A DNA stretch of 64,000 nucleotides from Sabellastarte sp. h YS-2021 (taxonomy: Eukaryota; Annelida; Polychaeta; Sabellida; Sabellidae), in the NCBI GenBank assembly GCA_964017235.1, contig OZ024934.1, positions 81,372,706-81,436,705 on the forward strand, in the 5' to 3' direction. Of this stretch, positions 1 to 10,766 are shown piece after piece. The first letter of the stretch is position 1, and each line of letters begins with the position of its first letter. Made by a program: the position numbers and the translations under genes. A model generated the notes under the pieces. It was not told where the DNA came from, ran no database searches, and saw only the letters and a program-made list of their open reading frames with translations.

Positions 1-93
1 TCAATAATCCTGTCGTAGTAACTAAAAACAAAGACACCATAGAAATGTTGTAAGTACTGGATTATAAGAAAAAAATCTAATTGAACTTTTATT

Positions 94-880
94 GTGCTTA
101 AAAGGTATTTGGTGAGCTGTATTCAGTGGATGAGCAAAAGAAGAGACAGGTTCAGAAATGAATCTGCTCCATATGTGTATCCTATCATTGATTCCTATTT
201 TCATTATGATAGGTTGCAAGCTTTGGCAGGTGTGAGAAGTTTGTCCACAATTCTCAATGATGGACCAATGCCTTCAGTACCTGTGGATTTAGTTGGTGGG
301 GTGGTTAATTACTGTCATGGGGTACCAGCTAAAGAAGGTTTAGATGATCTATGACAGGCCAAAGGTTTACACTTTTGTTATGGTGTGCACCCTAAGTTAG
401 CCCATAAGGTTACACAAAAGAAATGAATGCCAGGAAGGGTTCGATCTTGAAGAAGGGGCATTATTGGGGAATTGGTGAGATTGGTATAGATTTGAGTGGA
501 AACTTTGTGCATCATTTGAAGGATCAGCTAAGGTGTTAAGGTCATTCCTCAAGTTTCTTGTGTCAAAGCATTTGTGGTCCATGATAATTGTTATCCATTG
601 TCGCAGTTGGGGCCATTCTATGGATGCCAGAGAACAGTACCTCAGGGTTATGGAGAAGGCAATTACCAAGTACCAACAGAGGGCGATATAAAGTGCACAG
701 GCCTTGTTTCAATGGGGGTTTAAGGGAGAGGGATATATTGTTGCAAAGGTTACCTTAAATAATGTTTGGGTTTACAGCCATATTACTGCAGGAAATCAGG
801 AACCAAGAATTAGATGAAGTTGTTATCTAAAACACATATACACCAGTGAAGCAGTCTGAATATCTGGTGATATTGGTGAC
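94..880 (+). pseudogene. Decayed TatD-type metal-dependent hydrolase (TATDN2-like)
   Basis: TatD proteins are TIM-barrel metal-dependent nucleases. Read across all three forward frames, pieces occur in the family order. PYVYPIIDSYFHYDRL (from about 165) matches the N-terminal D-x-H-x-H-x-D strand, with the first His replaced by Tyr. GVHPKLAH (about 390) matches the third barrel strand. VIHCRSW (about 590) matches the metal-binding IHCR strand. A final stretch (about 690-815) carries H-x-x-CF-x-G followed by FGFTAILL and an acidic helix. At least two frame changes and several stops separate these pieces, so no complete enzyme can be made. Spacing fits a 250-300 residue domain without introns, which suggests a retrocopy or a passenger in a mobile element. 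The C-terminal end is uncertain. The assignment rests on motif order and has no database support. Confidence 0.62.
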
Positions 881-980
881 AATTTCTGAGAGACATTTAT
901 GGACAAATGATATTATTCAAAAATTAAATGTACAGAGACTCCCAAACAAGAAAACACAATTGTCCTGTACATGACTACAT

Positions 981-1432
981 TCAGAGACATAGTAGCCATT
1001 CCAGTTGCTTCTTGTGTGGGGTACTGGGTGACTTCAGGTCACTAATATGAACAAAAGTTGGCCTAGAGATACTTTGCACATCTTTGGACAAAGACAGATC
1101 AGACTGAGATGATAAACCAAGGTAAATGACAATATCAGCAGGACAAATGAAGTTATCAAGTATGTTGACGAGAAGAAATTTGTTAAGCTTTTTGCATTGC
1201 ATATTTGACGCAAATATGATAAGTTCTTATTTATCTGGATTCAGCTTCAACTTATTTGCAGACAACCATCAAATAAATCAGCAATGAAATGAAATTTGAT
1301 ATGAGGATGACTACTGATGACCTTACTAAAAGGAGTAGTGAGAGCAACCAGTGAAATTTGAACCATGTAAGCATTAAGCAAAGTGCCACCAGTGCCATAC
1401 CGTGCATAAATGTATATGATTTTAAACAATTT
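981..1432 (-). pseudogene. Non-LTR retrotransposon (LINE) reverse transcriptase fragment
   Basis: On the minus strand two open pieces join across a frameshift near 1205-1247. The upstream piece contains SSHPHIKFHFIAD, the strand leading into the YADD catalytic motif of Jockey/CR1-type LINE RTs, with the second Asp lost. The next piece contains KLKLNPDK, IIFAS, KKLN, VNIL, PAD and LGL followed by a Ser-rich segment, matching the post-catalytic palm and thumb order. The stretch normally lying between YADD and KLKLNPDK is shortened, which implies an internal deletion. There is an in-frame stop after NPDK. Only a fragment remains, with no endonuclease domain or 3' tail visible, so it is a dead copy. 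The LINE clade is not resolved. Confidence 0.68.
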
Positions 1433-1440
1433 AGAATTGT

Positions 1441-4082
1441 TGTGTGATCAATTTAACCCTTGATCTAACTGGATCACTTTTGACAAGCCATTTAAAGTAA
1501 AGAAATTGACTAAAGCCTTAGAGATTTTTGGTGCTGTTATGTTAATCAAGCATATGGTTTCTGGAAGTCTAGAGGGGTCATACATAATGGTTAAATAATA
1601 TTGCTTTTTAGATTTAATCTTTGGTAAGGGGCTAGGTAATCAATTATGACTTTTTTTGAAAAATTTTCCTCAAATGCTGGGACGGGTTTCAAGAGAATTA
1701 TAATAAATGTTTGTTCCCCCAAACTTGACTAATGTGATAAGTTTTACAAAATTCTACAGTTTTCTACAAATTTTACAGTTATTCTATTATAGTATTTTTA
1801 CCAATGCCCAAATGGCCACCCATTGAGGGTTCATGTCCTCAACCAACTAACTTCAACATATCGCTTTGGTACAAATGGTTGATTGAGTGCTTGATCCCGA
1901 CTGAGCCCACAATTTTCATGCTATGGACAATGGGGAAAGCTTGTTTGCAAATACCAGTTGTTTTCAAGTTGTAAAAAGAAAAAATAATTTATGAAGCAAT
2001 CAAAATACTGTTATGGTCAATTACTGGTGCTTTCAAGTTGCAACAGGAAAAGACAAAAACTTTTTCTTAAAATATTGATTTAGCAATTAAAATAATAATT
2101 ACACTCTTATTAGTTCATACAACAATACAATAATAAAACCAGTCTGGCCTGACTATGTCTATGTAATTAACAGTTAAGTTTGTCCAATGTATCCAATGAT
2201 CTGTCCTGTGGTAAGTCCAGCATCAATTGACAGAAATGTCTGTATCCTGTGATCCATACAGTGTCCAATAACAAATATCTATACCCAGGTATTTCAGAGT
2301 GTCTGCACCACTATGCTATTTGTTTCAAAATGTGAAAAAAATATTCAAAATACAGTAAATCTACTCTGTGGTAAAAATGCATACGCTATATCCAGTTCAC
2401 TCAAATAAGAGTTCATCACAAAACATTTTTATCAAGTCTTTTTCCATTTGAAGATGAAATACAAATACATGTAGCAGTTTATAGGCTACTGTGGTATAGC
2501 AGCTTTAAGGCACAGTTAACTTTCCTCATAGCAAGTGAAGTCCATAATAAAAATATGGTCAGGCTTACAGCATTTAAATACAGCTCGGAAATGCCCAGAA
2601 GGTTATAGAAATCACCTGATGGTAAATACTGTTACAAGCATTACTGAGGAGGTTCTGGAAACCTAGAGATTTTCCCCAAATCTATAATTAGATTACTCTA
2701 GCAGAGTGTAACAAACATCGGTACCAACTTAACCAGTTTTGTAGAATACAGAAAAATCAATAACTTAATGACATTATATAGCACTCACAAACTCTGCTGT
2801 CACAAAACCTTGTCCTTGTTTAAAGTCATACTGACAGAGTGCCATTATATGCAGCAATAATTATCACAGTCAACTGATATTTGATAAAACAGTGTAAACA
2901 CAGTAATAAAACTAATCTGACCTGACCATAGTACTTTATCACCTAACTAATGATCAAAACCAATTTGTCCACTCTGTCTAGTAATCTGACCAATGATCAG
3001 TCCAGTGTGCACAGCACTGAAGCTCTGTATTCCAATATTCAGTATTTTCTAAACAACTCTAGATGTTGCTCAGGGATGTGAACAACATCCGCTATCCTGT
3101 AATCCACTGTTTGGTATATCAAGATGCTAGAGCCAATATATTCCAGTAAGAATTTATCACAGAAATGTAGATTACCAGCAGCTTCTAAGGCAAACATAAC
3201 CAAGCTCTCAAAAGTTCATAATCCTCTTTGGTGAATTGTTATATTTTGCCAAACTTAAAACTCATCTGACTATCCATTCAATAATGTATATTCTTTATAT
3301 ACAAACCAAGTTATGGTTAAGGTTATGCATCTCAACCAACCTATTCATATATCTTTATTAATTGTAGCTTCAATTGACAAACAGTCGAATATAATCTGCT
3401 TCAGAATGGACAACACTGACTTTAAACCTACCACCAAAGAGGTAAGAGCAAAATCATAAGTGCCAAAATTTATTTAATGTCTAGTGAGCAAGTTACAGTC
3501 CCAGTTATAACATTAACATTTTGGAATAGCAATGAACAGAGTAAAAACTTTATAGCAAACATATGTCTCTCATGTGTTAATTATATCTACATGTGTGTTC
3601 TATATATAGTGTCTGTTAAGGTAGAACAATATTGTATCATTTATATCTTTGTTTCTTTTTGTATAAATTATTTAAAGTTAATATTCCCATGATGATTTTT
3701 TATATTCTTTTGATTTAATTTTATCTTTTAGATAAGAGTTTTCATGTTGTCCAGAAGTAGTGTTTAGGAGAAATGCCAGACTTTTTCTTAATTGAAGTCT
3801 CTTTTAATTTAAGTCATAAAATAATGAATATTACATGATCACTTTATTATGCTATTTATTTTGAATTCCTTGAATCAGAAATTTTTTTTTTCACCTGGCT
3901 ATAAAAGTGGTTCAAATTTCATATTTAAAATTTTATGGTACTTCAATCAATTTTATATATACACTCAGAAATATCAATTAAGGTGTTCACACAGCTTTCA
4001 CATTTCATTCTGGTGTTCTGTCCACTCATATGAAACTTATGATTTTGGCCAAATACCTTGGGAACACAAAACCTAATGTGGG
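1441..4082. other. AT-rich stretch without a recognised gene
   Basis: Only short open frames occur (under about 80 codons), without recognisable motifs. I saw no tRNA-like, rRNA-like or tandem-repeat structure. It ends at the Harbinger left terminus. Confidence 0.5.
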
Positions 4083-4640
4083 TGTTCCACCACACGACTA
4101 AGGTTCCCGATTAAGGGTTTTTGAGGGTCGGTTTGAAATATTTGCTTAGTCCCAGGTGTCCTGTAAGGGTCGGTTGTGGTCGGTTGAGGCCGTGAGGAAA
4201 ATCGAACATGTTTGATATTTCTCAAGACTCCAACCGATTCATATTTCCCGCCCTCAACAAAATGTCCAGTCCCAGGCTTCCTCAGGCCTCCTCAGACACA
4301 ATTTTACACAGTCGTGTGTTGTCCTAGGCCGCCTGCGACCCTTAGTCCCAGACCTCCGTAGCTTAGTCCCAGGAGGCCGGTTGTTAGTCCCCGACTCATA
4401 TATGATGTGTATGAATTTCATGCGTCTGAAAGTGAATCGGTTCCATTAGTCCCCGGAAGCCTCAGACCGTCTGTGGTGTCCTGGGACCCCAAAATCAAGG
4501 TCTGGGACTAAGCCCCGACTAAGGGTAACCGATCCAAGCTGGCGTCCTCAGGCCGCCTGGGACAACACAAATTTAGTCTGCGACGGTCTGAGGACGCCCC
4601 AGGAGGCCTGGGACTAACAACCGATTAAGAACCGACTCTT
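4083..4640. repeat. Harbinger left terminal and subterminal repeat field
   Basis: GC-rich compared with the flanks. Short words of the type TTAGTCCCAGG, GTCCCAGAC, CCTGGGACTAA and CTCAGGCC recur in both orientations, many times in about 500 bp. Such subterminal arrays are typical transposase or partner-protein binding regions in PIF/Harbinger elements. The binding role is inferred. Confidence 0.7.
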
Positions 4641-4686
4641 TTTCGCGCATCTGAAATTAAAACGAGGCAATGAGGAGGTCTGGGAC

Positions 4687-4694
4687 TATATAAG
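4687..4694 (+). promoter_or_regulatory. TATA box of the Harbinger partner gene
   Basis: TATATAAG lies at the inner edge of the subterminal repeats, about 180 bp upstream of the chosen ATG at 4868. A pyrimidine-rich start-site-like stretch (CATTCTCATTG) follows about 25-30 bp downstream. Placement and consensus fit a core promoter for the plus-strand ORF. Function is inferred. Confidence 0.5.
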
Positions 4695-4867
4695 CGACCA
4701 CGCACACATTCTCATTGTTACTGACTGTTTCGCTACTGAGAGACGTGTGTCACTGTTTTGTAGGGTTTTTTAGTTTTTTAAATATCATATAATACTTGAG
4801 CTTAAGGCAAATTTTACAGTTAGGAGACACATTTTACTATTTTTTTCATTATTTTGTCGACTGGATT

Positions 4868-6070
4868 ATGAGGAAAGAGAAAGGAGGGAAGAGAGGAAGG
4901 GAAAAGATGGATGAGAGGGAGAAGGAAAGTGAAGAACAGGAAAGGATTGAAGTTGCAGAGGAAGGGATTGAGAGGAGAGAGGAGGAGGAGATTGAGGAAC
5001 GTCCAGAAGCTATTGAGGAAGCTGTAGAAGAAGAAGAGAGGTGTGAAGAAGATATAGAGTGCCATTCATCAGCCAAGAGAGCCAGGGTGTGTGCAACTTT
5101 TACTGACAGTCAGGAAATTTCCATTGTGGAATTTGTAAAGCAGCACCCAGAACTGTATGACAAGGAACATCCACGGTTCCACGACAAGAACAGAAGAGAG
5201 GCTCTCTGGGCAGAAATATCTGCAGAACTGCAGCTCCAGCCCTTTGATGTCAGACGTTGGTTCGAATCCCAGCGAACGCGTTATGGCAAGCTGTCCAAGC
5301 TCCAATCTGGCCAAGCCCCGAGGGAGATGACCAAGAGACAGTCCTGGGTGTACCAACAGATGGGTTTCCTTAAAACCCACATCAGACGAAAGGGGGCCAA
5401 CAGAAGTTCAGGGTTTTGAGGCCAGTCCAAATACCAGCAAGCAGGACAAATCTTGTGGCTCTACTACTGACACAGAACGCCTTGAGTCCAGTGTCCTGAG
5501 GGAGAGGAGTCAGTCCATTCTTACATCTACACCCGTTTCAACAGACTCCAAGATTCTTGAGCACTTTGACCAGATGAGGACATTAATCTCAGGTTTTCTG
5601 CAGCAGAAGTCAGACAGGCAGCCCTTCTTTGACTACGTGGCATCAGAGGCCGAAAAGATGTCTCAAGAAGAATTTGAAGACCTAAAGGGCAGGATATTTA
5701 GAGACATTGAAAGTATTAAGAGCAACCGTAGACGTCAGTCACTGCTCAGAAGATCAGCCACTGTTACCACGGGGTCCCAGAGGGTCGGGCTACTGCCAAC
5801 AACCACTCCACAGGCGTCTAGTTCCACTCAAGCAGCAGCTGGCAGCAGTTTTGTGTACTATACACAAGTCCCATTGGCTTCGGTAACCCTACATCAGTCC
5901 TAACTGTACAGGACGAAGGGAGCAGACACAACCTAAGTGGAATATTAAGCCAGCTCCCAGATCTAACATCAACACAGATCGTCGAGCAGCCTCAGCAGCA
6001 GCAACCGCAGCAGCAGCTCTTTACTATCACCACTTCAGCACCGCCTCAACAGCAGCAGCCTCCTCAGTAG
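4868..6070 (+). pseudogene. Harbinger Myb/MADF-like DNA-binding partner protein, two frameshifts
   Basis: PIF/Harbinger transposons carry a second gene whose trihelix (Myb/SANT or MADF) protein helps bring the transposase to DNA. The first reading (from ATG 4868, following the TATA box) has a strongly acidic, Glu-rich N-terminus of about 65 residues. The DNA-binding domain follows: IVEFVKQHPELYDKEHP, then EALWAEI, then RRWFESQRTRYGKL, with conserved Trp and basic residues. Near 5400 the frame shifts by +1. The second reading, including EHFDQMRTLISGF and DYVASEAEKM, continues to about 5870, then shifts back. The last part ends in Gln-rich tracts and a TAG at 6068. Total length is about 400 residues. 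Both shifts fall inside otherwise well-preserved coding sequence, so they may be recent mutations or assembly errors. Confidence 0.78.
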
Positions 6071-6929
6071 CCATCCAGTCAGGGCGGGTCTTTGACCTGC
6101 CAAGCCCTTTTCAGGGCCACCAAATCTTCCAAAAACAATTGTTCAGCTGCAAGTTATTCCAATCCCCTTCCCAAAACAAAAAAGAAACAGTACAAATACT
6201 TATCACAAGAAAAACAAAAGCCCAACACTTACACCACCCCAAACATAAAATAACCTGTGGTAATACACTTAACAAAAATAAGGCCAAATATAAAAAAATA
6301 TTGATAAATGAACTCCAATTATGGCCAATAATATGCCCATTTGTAACTTAAAATCCATGGGATTGTTTAAACTTTGTAAAAAAAAGTCCAACACTCACAC
6401 CATCCCTAGAGTTAAAGATTTTTGGCTAGCAAACACCAGCCACCAACCCAAAAACAGACAAACCCACTAGTAAACATAACCACCAACCAAGGAACTGACA
6501 CACAAATTTGGAAACAGAATTATCCCACCCCCAAAAAAAATTCCACAAACACATGAATTGCACCCTCAACACATCCATTTGGGTGATGATATTTTACAAT
6601 ATTTTTTTAAGCAAGAAAACAGATTTCATTGGGACATTTGTAATATTTTAAAAGATATAATAAAAATTCTCTCTTACTTTCAGTTATTTGTCTATTATTG
6701 ATTCTAAATTTAAGCATATTTTGGGTGTAGTTTTTAAAGATTTGAGAGTTATGTTTAGCATGGGGTTTGTCTGTTTGTCCGTCTGTACAAGTTATGTTTG
6801 GCATGGGGTTTGTCTGAAGCAAGCATAGCTCATTAATTGCTTTTGGAATAATTGGTAGTCCTGAAAAGGACTGTTATAGTTAGTCCTGAAAAGGACTGGT
6901 TACTGCAGCAGGACTTATATTCTGCCATC
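6071..6929. other. Spacer between the convergent Harbinger genes
   Basis: AC-rich then AT-rich, with no recognisable coding sequence. A direct repeat 'GTTATGTTTAGCATGGGGTTTGTCTG' type occurs twice near 6749 and 6790, and a 'TAGTCCTGAAAAGGACTG' word occurs twice near 6855 and 6880. It is presumably the shared 3' region of the two genes. Confidence 0.55.
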
Positions 6930-8222
6930 TTACCAGGCCACTGCTCCCTCATTATTGAAGTAGTCCTTCAGGTAATCCCTCCGTCTTTTGGCTTCTCTAG
7001 CAGGGTTTCTGTCTTGGCCTCCACCAGCAGCACCACCAATCGATCCACAATCACCAGGCACATCATCATCATCATCCTCCCCAGGCTGCTGACCACCATG
7101 TTGACCTTGATACTGGCTTCTCAGTATGTTGTGCAGAACCACACAGGTGAATACCACTTCTCTGACTGTTTCTAGGGGTAGTTCAATGGTGGTCCTCATC
7201 ACTCTGAATCTTGAAACCAGGATGCCAAAAACGTTCTCAACAACTCTCCTGCCCCTTGATATTCTATAGTTGGCAATCCTTTCCTCTCTTGTTAACATCC
7301 TTCTGCCATAGGGTTTCATGAGCCAGGTCTTCAGAGCAAACGCATCATCTGCCAGGATGAAGTAGGGGACATCTCTACCACCCTGAGTTATAGGTGTTGG
7401 GTCAGGGAAGCCTATCCTGCTGTCCTCAATCCTCCGCTTCAGCTGAGAGGCATTAAATATCTGGGCATCTGAGCAAGGTCCAGCTGTACCAGCATCCACC
7501 CATCTAAACTTGTACTGCCCATCTACCAGGGCCAACATCACAATGGAAAAGAACCCCTTGTAGTTGTGGTACAGGGCTCCAGTGTTCTTGGGTTTCTTCA
7601 GGGCCACATGCTTCCCATCCAGGGCTCCCAGGGCATGAGGAACATTCCACCTGATCCTGAATTCCCTCTCCAGTTCTTTCCACTCATCTGGAGTAGTAGG
7701 ACATTTGAGGTACTCTCTGGTGAACTCATCCTGGATGGCCCTGCAGACCTCTGGTAGAAACTTGGAAATGGTGGATCTGCCAACCCTGAACTGACAGGAT
7801 AATGATGTGTATGACTCTCCAGTGGCCAGATATCTGATGGTGGGGGCTAACTTCTCCCCAACACTGATTGGAGCTCTGTAGTTGGTGGCCTGCCTGGCTA
7901 GACGTGGTTCCAGTCTGGTCTTTATCATTTCAAAGAATTCTGGGGTCATCCTCATGTAGTTGGTGAATCCTGGAATGTCTGTGGCATACAGATCAGCCAT
8001 AATGTTGTGGTAGGCCCCCCTCTCCTCTCTCTGTAGTAGGCATGGCCTGACGCACATATTGTGTCTTCTTCTAGGTCTCTGTATGGCTGGTGGTGGTGGT
8101 GGTGCTGGTGGTGCTTGCTGTGGTCGACGTAGAAATAGCAAATACATCATTATTTGTAACAGAATAAAAACCAAAAAAGCCCTAAGTTGTTGTTGAATCT
8201 GTCTTCCATTAAAAGGTGGCAT
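6930..8222 (-). CDS. Harbinger transposase, HARBI1-like DDE nuclease
   Basis: This protein cuts and joins transposon DNA with a DDE RNase H-fold nuclease. The reading frame is uninterrupted, 430 residues from ATG at 8222. A longer reading from a non-ATG codon at 8246 is possible, but the methionine context favours 8222. The N-terminus has a hydrophobic stretch and a proline run (APPAPPPPP). A helix-turn-helix-like segment follows (TSLSCQFRVGRSTISKFLPEV). The catalytic domain then shows the triad: Asp in GALDGKHV, Asp in ILADDAFAL and Glu in RRVVENVFGIL. It also has the family motifs KFRWVDAGTAGPCSDAQIF, MKPYG and FTCVVLHNIL. The tail is acidic then basic. Length is slightly above the 350-400 usual for HARBI1. 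All catalytic residues are present. It converges with the partner gene on the opposite strand. Confidence 0.92.
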   Translation of the reverse strand: MPPFNGRQIQQQLRAFLVFILLQIMMYLLFLRRPQQAPPAPPPPPAIQRPRRRHNMCVRPCLLQREERGAYHNIMADLYATDIPGFTNYMRMTPEFFEMIKTRLEPRLARQATNYRAPISVGEKLAPTIRYLATGESYTSLSCQFRVGRSTISKFLPEVCRAIQDEFTREYLKCPTTPDEWKELEREFRIRWNVPHALGALDGKHVALKKPKNTGALYHNYKGFFSIVMLALVDGQYKFRWVDAGTAGPCSDAQIFNASQLKRRIEDSRIGFPDPTPITQGGRDVPYFILADDAFALKTWLMKPYGRRMLTREERIANYRISRGRRVVENVFGILVSRFRVMRTTIELPLETVREVVFTCVVLHNILRSQYQGQHGGQQPGEDDDDDVPGDCGSIGGAAGGGQDRNPAREAKRRRDYLKDYFNNEGAVAW

Positions 8223-8319
8223 CCTGCTGTGTTCCCATAAAAGCAATGGTGATTAGATTGCGAATTTTATATGTATATACCCAGAAAATCCAGCTTTTCT
8301 TCAAAACAAGAATCAGCGA

Positions 8320-8659
8320 TCCTGGTCTGGGGAAGACTGAGGAGGCCTGAGGACGCCGGGACTTAATCGGGGGTTAGTCGGGGCTTAGTCCCAGGAGGCC
8401 TGAGGCGTCCTGGGACCCAGTCGGTATGTCTACGACAGGATCGTGGTTGAAACCGACCAGAAAACTGGCTTAGTTGGTTCTTAGTCCCAGACCAGTTGGG
8501 GACTGTTTGGGACCACCTGAGGCATCCTGAGGATGATCTGTAATTAATCCCAGACTTCAATACCGATTCAGTATTCCCGCCCATTTTACCTTTTTTTCCA
8601 CCGACTGTCCACGATTAAGGGTCGCCGACAGAATCGGGGCTTAATCCTTTGGTGGAACA
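8320..8659. repeat. Harbinger right terminal and subterminal repeat field
   Basis: The same GTCCCAGGAGGCC and CTTAGTCCC type words as at the left end recur here in both orientations, ending in the inverted terminus TGGTGGAACA. Compared with the left end, this end has the 'AAAGGATTAAGCCCCGAT' variant (read inward on the minus strand). Confidence 0.7.
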
Positions 8660-8889
8660 GGGGCATAAAACAAAACAAATTCTCTACTTAAAATGGGTCT
8701 CATTACTCCAATAATTGTTATTCTCGGATTGTTGCACACACTAGGTGACAATAAAAATAGCACATGGCATTTCAAAGTATAAAATGTCTTTTAGGGATTG
8801 AATTTATTACCCAAAGCCAAGTAAGCTTTTGAGAAAAATAAATGATCACTTTTACAATCGTATGAAAATTCCTGTCTCCAATCTATTTT

Positions 8890-9440
8890 TGTAACAGGTT
8901 GCGGGATCATTTCTTTTCCAGGTGAGGAATTTGACCTTTGACCCCTGCTTCAAGATTAAATGGGGTCATCACACTAAACCATCCTTATTTCTTCTTTATT
9001 ATTGGTGCTATGGCTTCAGACTGTAAAGACAGACCATGAAAAGTCTTTGCCTGCAAATGTTTTGCTAGAGAAAAGTTTTGCCCTTATTTTGAAAAACAAA
9101 ATGGCCACCATAGCCAATTATTTCAAAGTCATCAAGACGTTCTAAAACTTGAAATATTGCAGCTAGGTTCATCAAATTTGCACAAAAGATATATAGCTAG
9201 GAAAGTTAGCCTGACAGTAATTTGGGCTAGTTTTGAAGACAAAATGGCCCTCATATCACATGTTTAATGTTAAATGGGATTATCCTATTAAAAAGGCCTT
9301 ATATCTCCCTTATCATTGCTAGGGGTTCCAAATGTGAAAACAACTTAAAGTTGCTGACTTTCACCTTTGACTCCTTCTTCAATGTCAAGTGGGATTATCT
9401 TACTACAAAGGCCTTATATCTCCTTTAGTTCTATATTATT
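8890..9440. repeat. Diverged copy of the 'GGCC TTATATCTCCCTTAT' repeat family
   Basis: Words such as AAATGGCCACCATAG, GACCTTTGACCCCT, CTTCAATGTCAAGTGGGA and CCTTATATCTCCTTTA match the tandem units at 51260-52690, but in fewer and more diverged copies. No coding potential and no clear termini. Confidence 0.55.
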
Positions 9441-9457
9441 ACTGATTCTAAGGCGAG

Positions 9458-9973
9458 AGATAACCGCTGCGGTAGTGGCCTTGTTTTTTATTCACCGGTT
9501 CCCTGGTACTATGGATAATGAGTGTGCATAACTTCCGGTTTTTCAACAATATCTCGGAAAGTATGTAACTTGCAAGTATGTATTATATATCATTAGAAAC
9601 ACTTCTGCTCATGTGTGTTGCAAAAAAAAATCCATGCAGAAATAAAGGAGCTATTGCAAGTTAAAGATTGAAGTTTTTATACTCAAAAGATTGAATGTGC
9701 TGTTTGACAGCCTTTTCACATTCTCTCATTAAATATTCATGTTATTTAACCCCAAAATCATACAAAATGGTGGATAATAAAAGTAAAACATCCCTCATTG
9801 GACATACACAGAAAAAATATATCACTCATGAAGATTAACAATATAATACTTGTGCTTCTCACTTGTATAATATTGTTATCTTCATGAGTGATATATTTTT
9901 CTGTATATGTCATTCGGAAAGTTTTCCTTTTATAAGCTGAGAAGGACAGCCTATCAGCTCCCACTTTGACCAT
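9458..9973. repeat. Dispersed hairpin repeat, copy 1
   Basis: About 500 bp closely resembling 46895-47390 (shared words: CCATGCAGAAAT, AAAATGGTGGATAATAAAAG, TCCCTCATTGGACATA). It contains a near-perfect palindrome with arms of about 50 bp at 9802-9853 and 9862-9910 and a loop of about 9 bp. No protein. It looks like a non-autonomous foldback or MITE-type element. Confidence 0.7.
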
Positions 9974-10661
9974 ATTGAGCTTATTTTGTTGTCACAGCCT
10001 AGCAGATTTACTAGATCATCCAACACTCTCAATTTGACATACCCTGTAAAAGTGCCTAGAAATAACTATGGAAAGCGGGCCTTGTTTATGCCACTCCTGC
10101 ATTGATGAACCAGTTAGATGTGAACATTAGATCCTCAAAATCACTGTTAAAATTTTAGAAAACAGCTAAAACATATTTATTTAAACATGCTTATAATATG
10201 TACTTTTTATGTAGCAGTGCTTAGAGACATTAAGTTATAAACTCTTATGTTATGTTATATTTCGTTAAAATTTTCCTTGATGTGAAACCAAACCAAAATT
10301 GTATTTATTATTCTTTACACGAATTTACATAAACAACTCAGCAAATATATGGGATGGGGATTGGAGTGAACACCTTGTTATTAGATCCAGTAGCTGTATC
10401 ATGTATTGTAGTTGTCCTTAGTATTTAAATTTAAAAACTTTGCAGTTGTTTTACTTTTGTAGTTCTGACTGATTTCTTCTGCCAGTGTATTTGCAATATA
10501 AATTCTTTCTGGAATATTTTATCCATCTCCCTTTGCTAGGCAACTTAGTATCATGTTACATTTTAACAATGATTTCGATAACCTTTTCCCATACCTTCTT
10601 TGCCAGTGTATTTGATATTTAGTTTAGATAACACTCTTTGACATGTCTTTTTCGATGATAC
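9974..10661. other. AT-rich stretch without a recognised feature
   Basis: No open frames over 60 codons with recognisable content and no RNA genes seen. Confidence 0.5.
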
Positions 10662-10741
10662 CTGGGCCCAGCACTGTGTCTTTTATATTTATTAATATTA
10701 TCTGGGCCCAGCACTGTGTCTTTTATATTTATTAATATTAT
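10662..10741. repeat. Perfect 40-bp tandem duplication
   Basis: Two adjacent identical 40-bp units, each beginning CTGGGCCCAGCACTG. Perfect identity implies a recent duplication or an assembly artefact. Confidence 0.9.
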
Positions 10742-10766
10742 CTGGAGTGGGTTTTACACAGTAATT

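Larger units (their letters stand above)
4083..8659. mobile_element. Harbinger (PIF/Harbinger) DNA transposon, nearly complete
   Basis: About 4.58 kb bounded by inverted termini: TGTTCCACCA at 4083 and its complement TGGTGGAACA ending at 8659. The homology continues inward imperfectly (ACGACTAAGG... against AGGATTAAGC...). It encodes the two proteins expected of this superfamily: a DDE transposase (minus, 6930-8222) and a Myb/MADF-like DNA-binding partner (plus, 4868-6070), transcribed toward each other. A GGG triplet abuts both ends and could be a 3-bp target duplication. However, the related derivative at 52877-53435 has CCC before TGCTCC, so CCC/GGG may instead belong to the terminus. The transposase frame is open and the partner is frameshifted, so this copy is perhaps recent but not fully autonomous. 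Confidence 0.88.

Noticed and set aside
4820..5076. Long minus-strand Ser/Leu/Phe-rich open frames
   Set aside because: They are antisense shadows of the purine-rich, Glu-coding N-terminus of the Harbinger partner gene.
5255..5275. tRNA B-box-like GGTTCGAATCCCAGCG
   Set aside because: It lies inside the coding sequence of the Harbinger partner protein, and no A-box or cloverleaf fits around it.
4080..8662. GGG as a certain 3-bp target duplication of the Harbinger
   Set aside because: The derivative at 52877 has CCC before its left terminus and GGG after its right, so these bases may be part of the terminus; left undecided.
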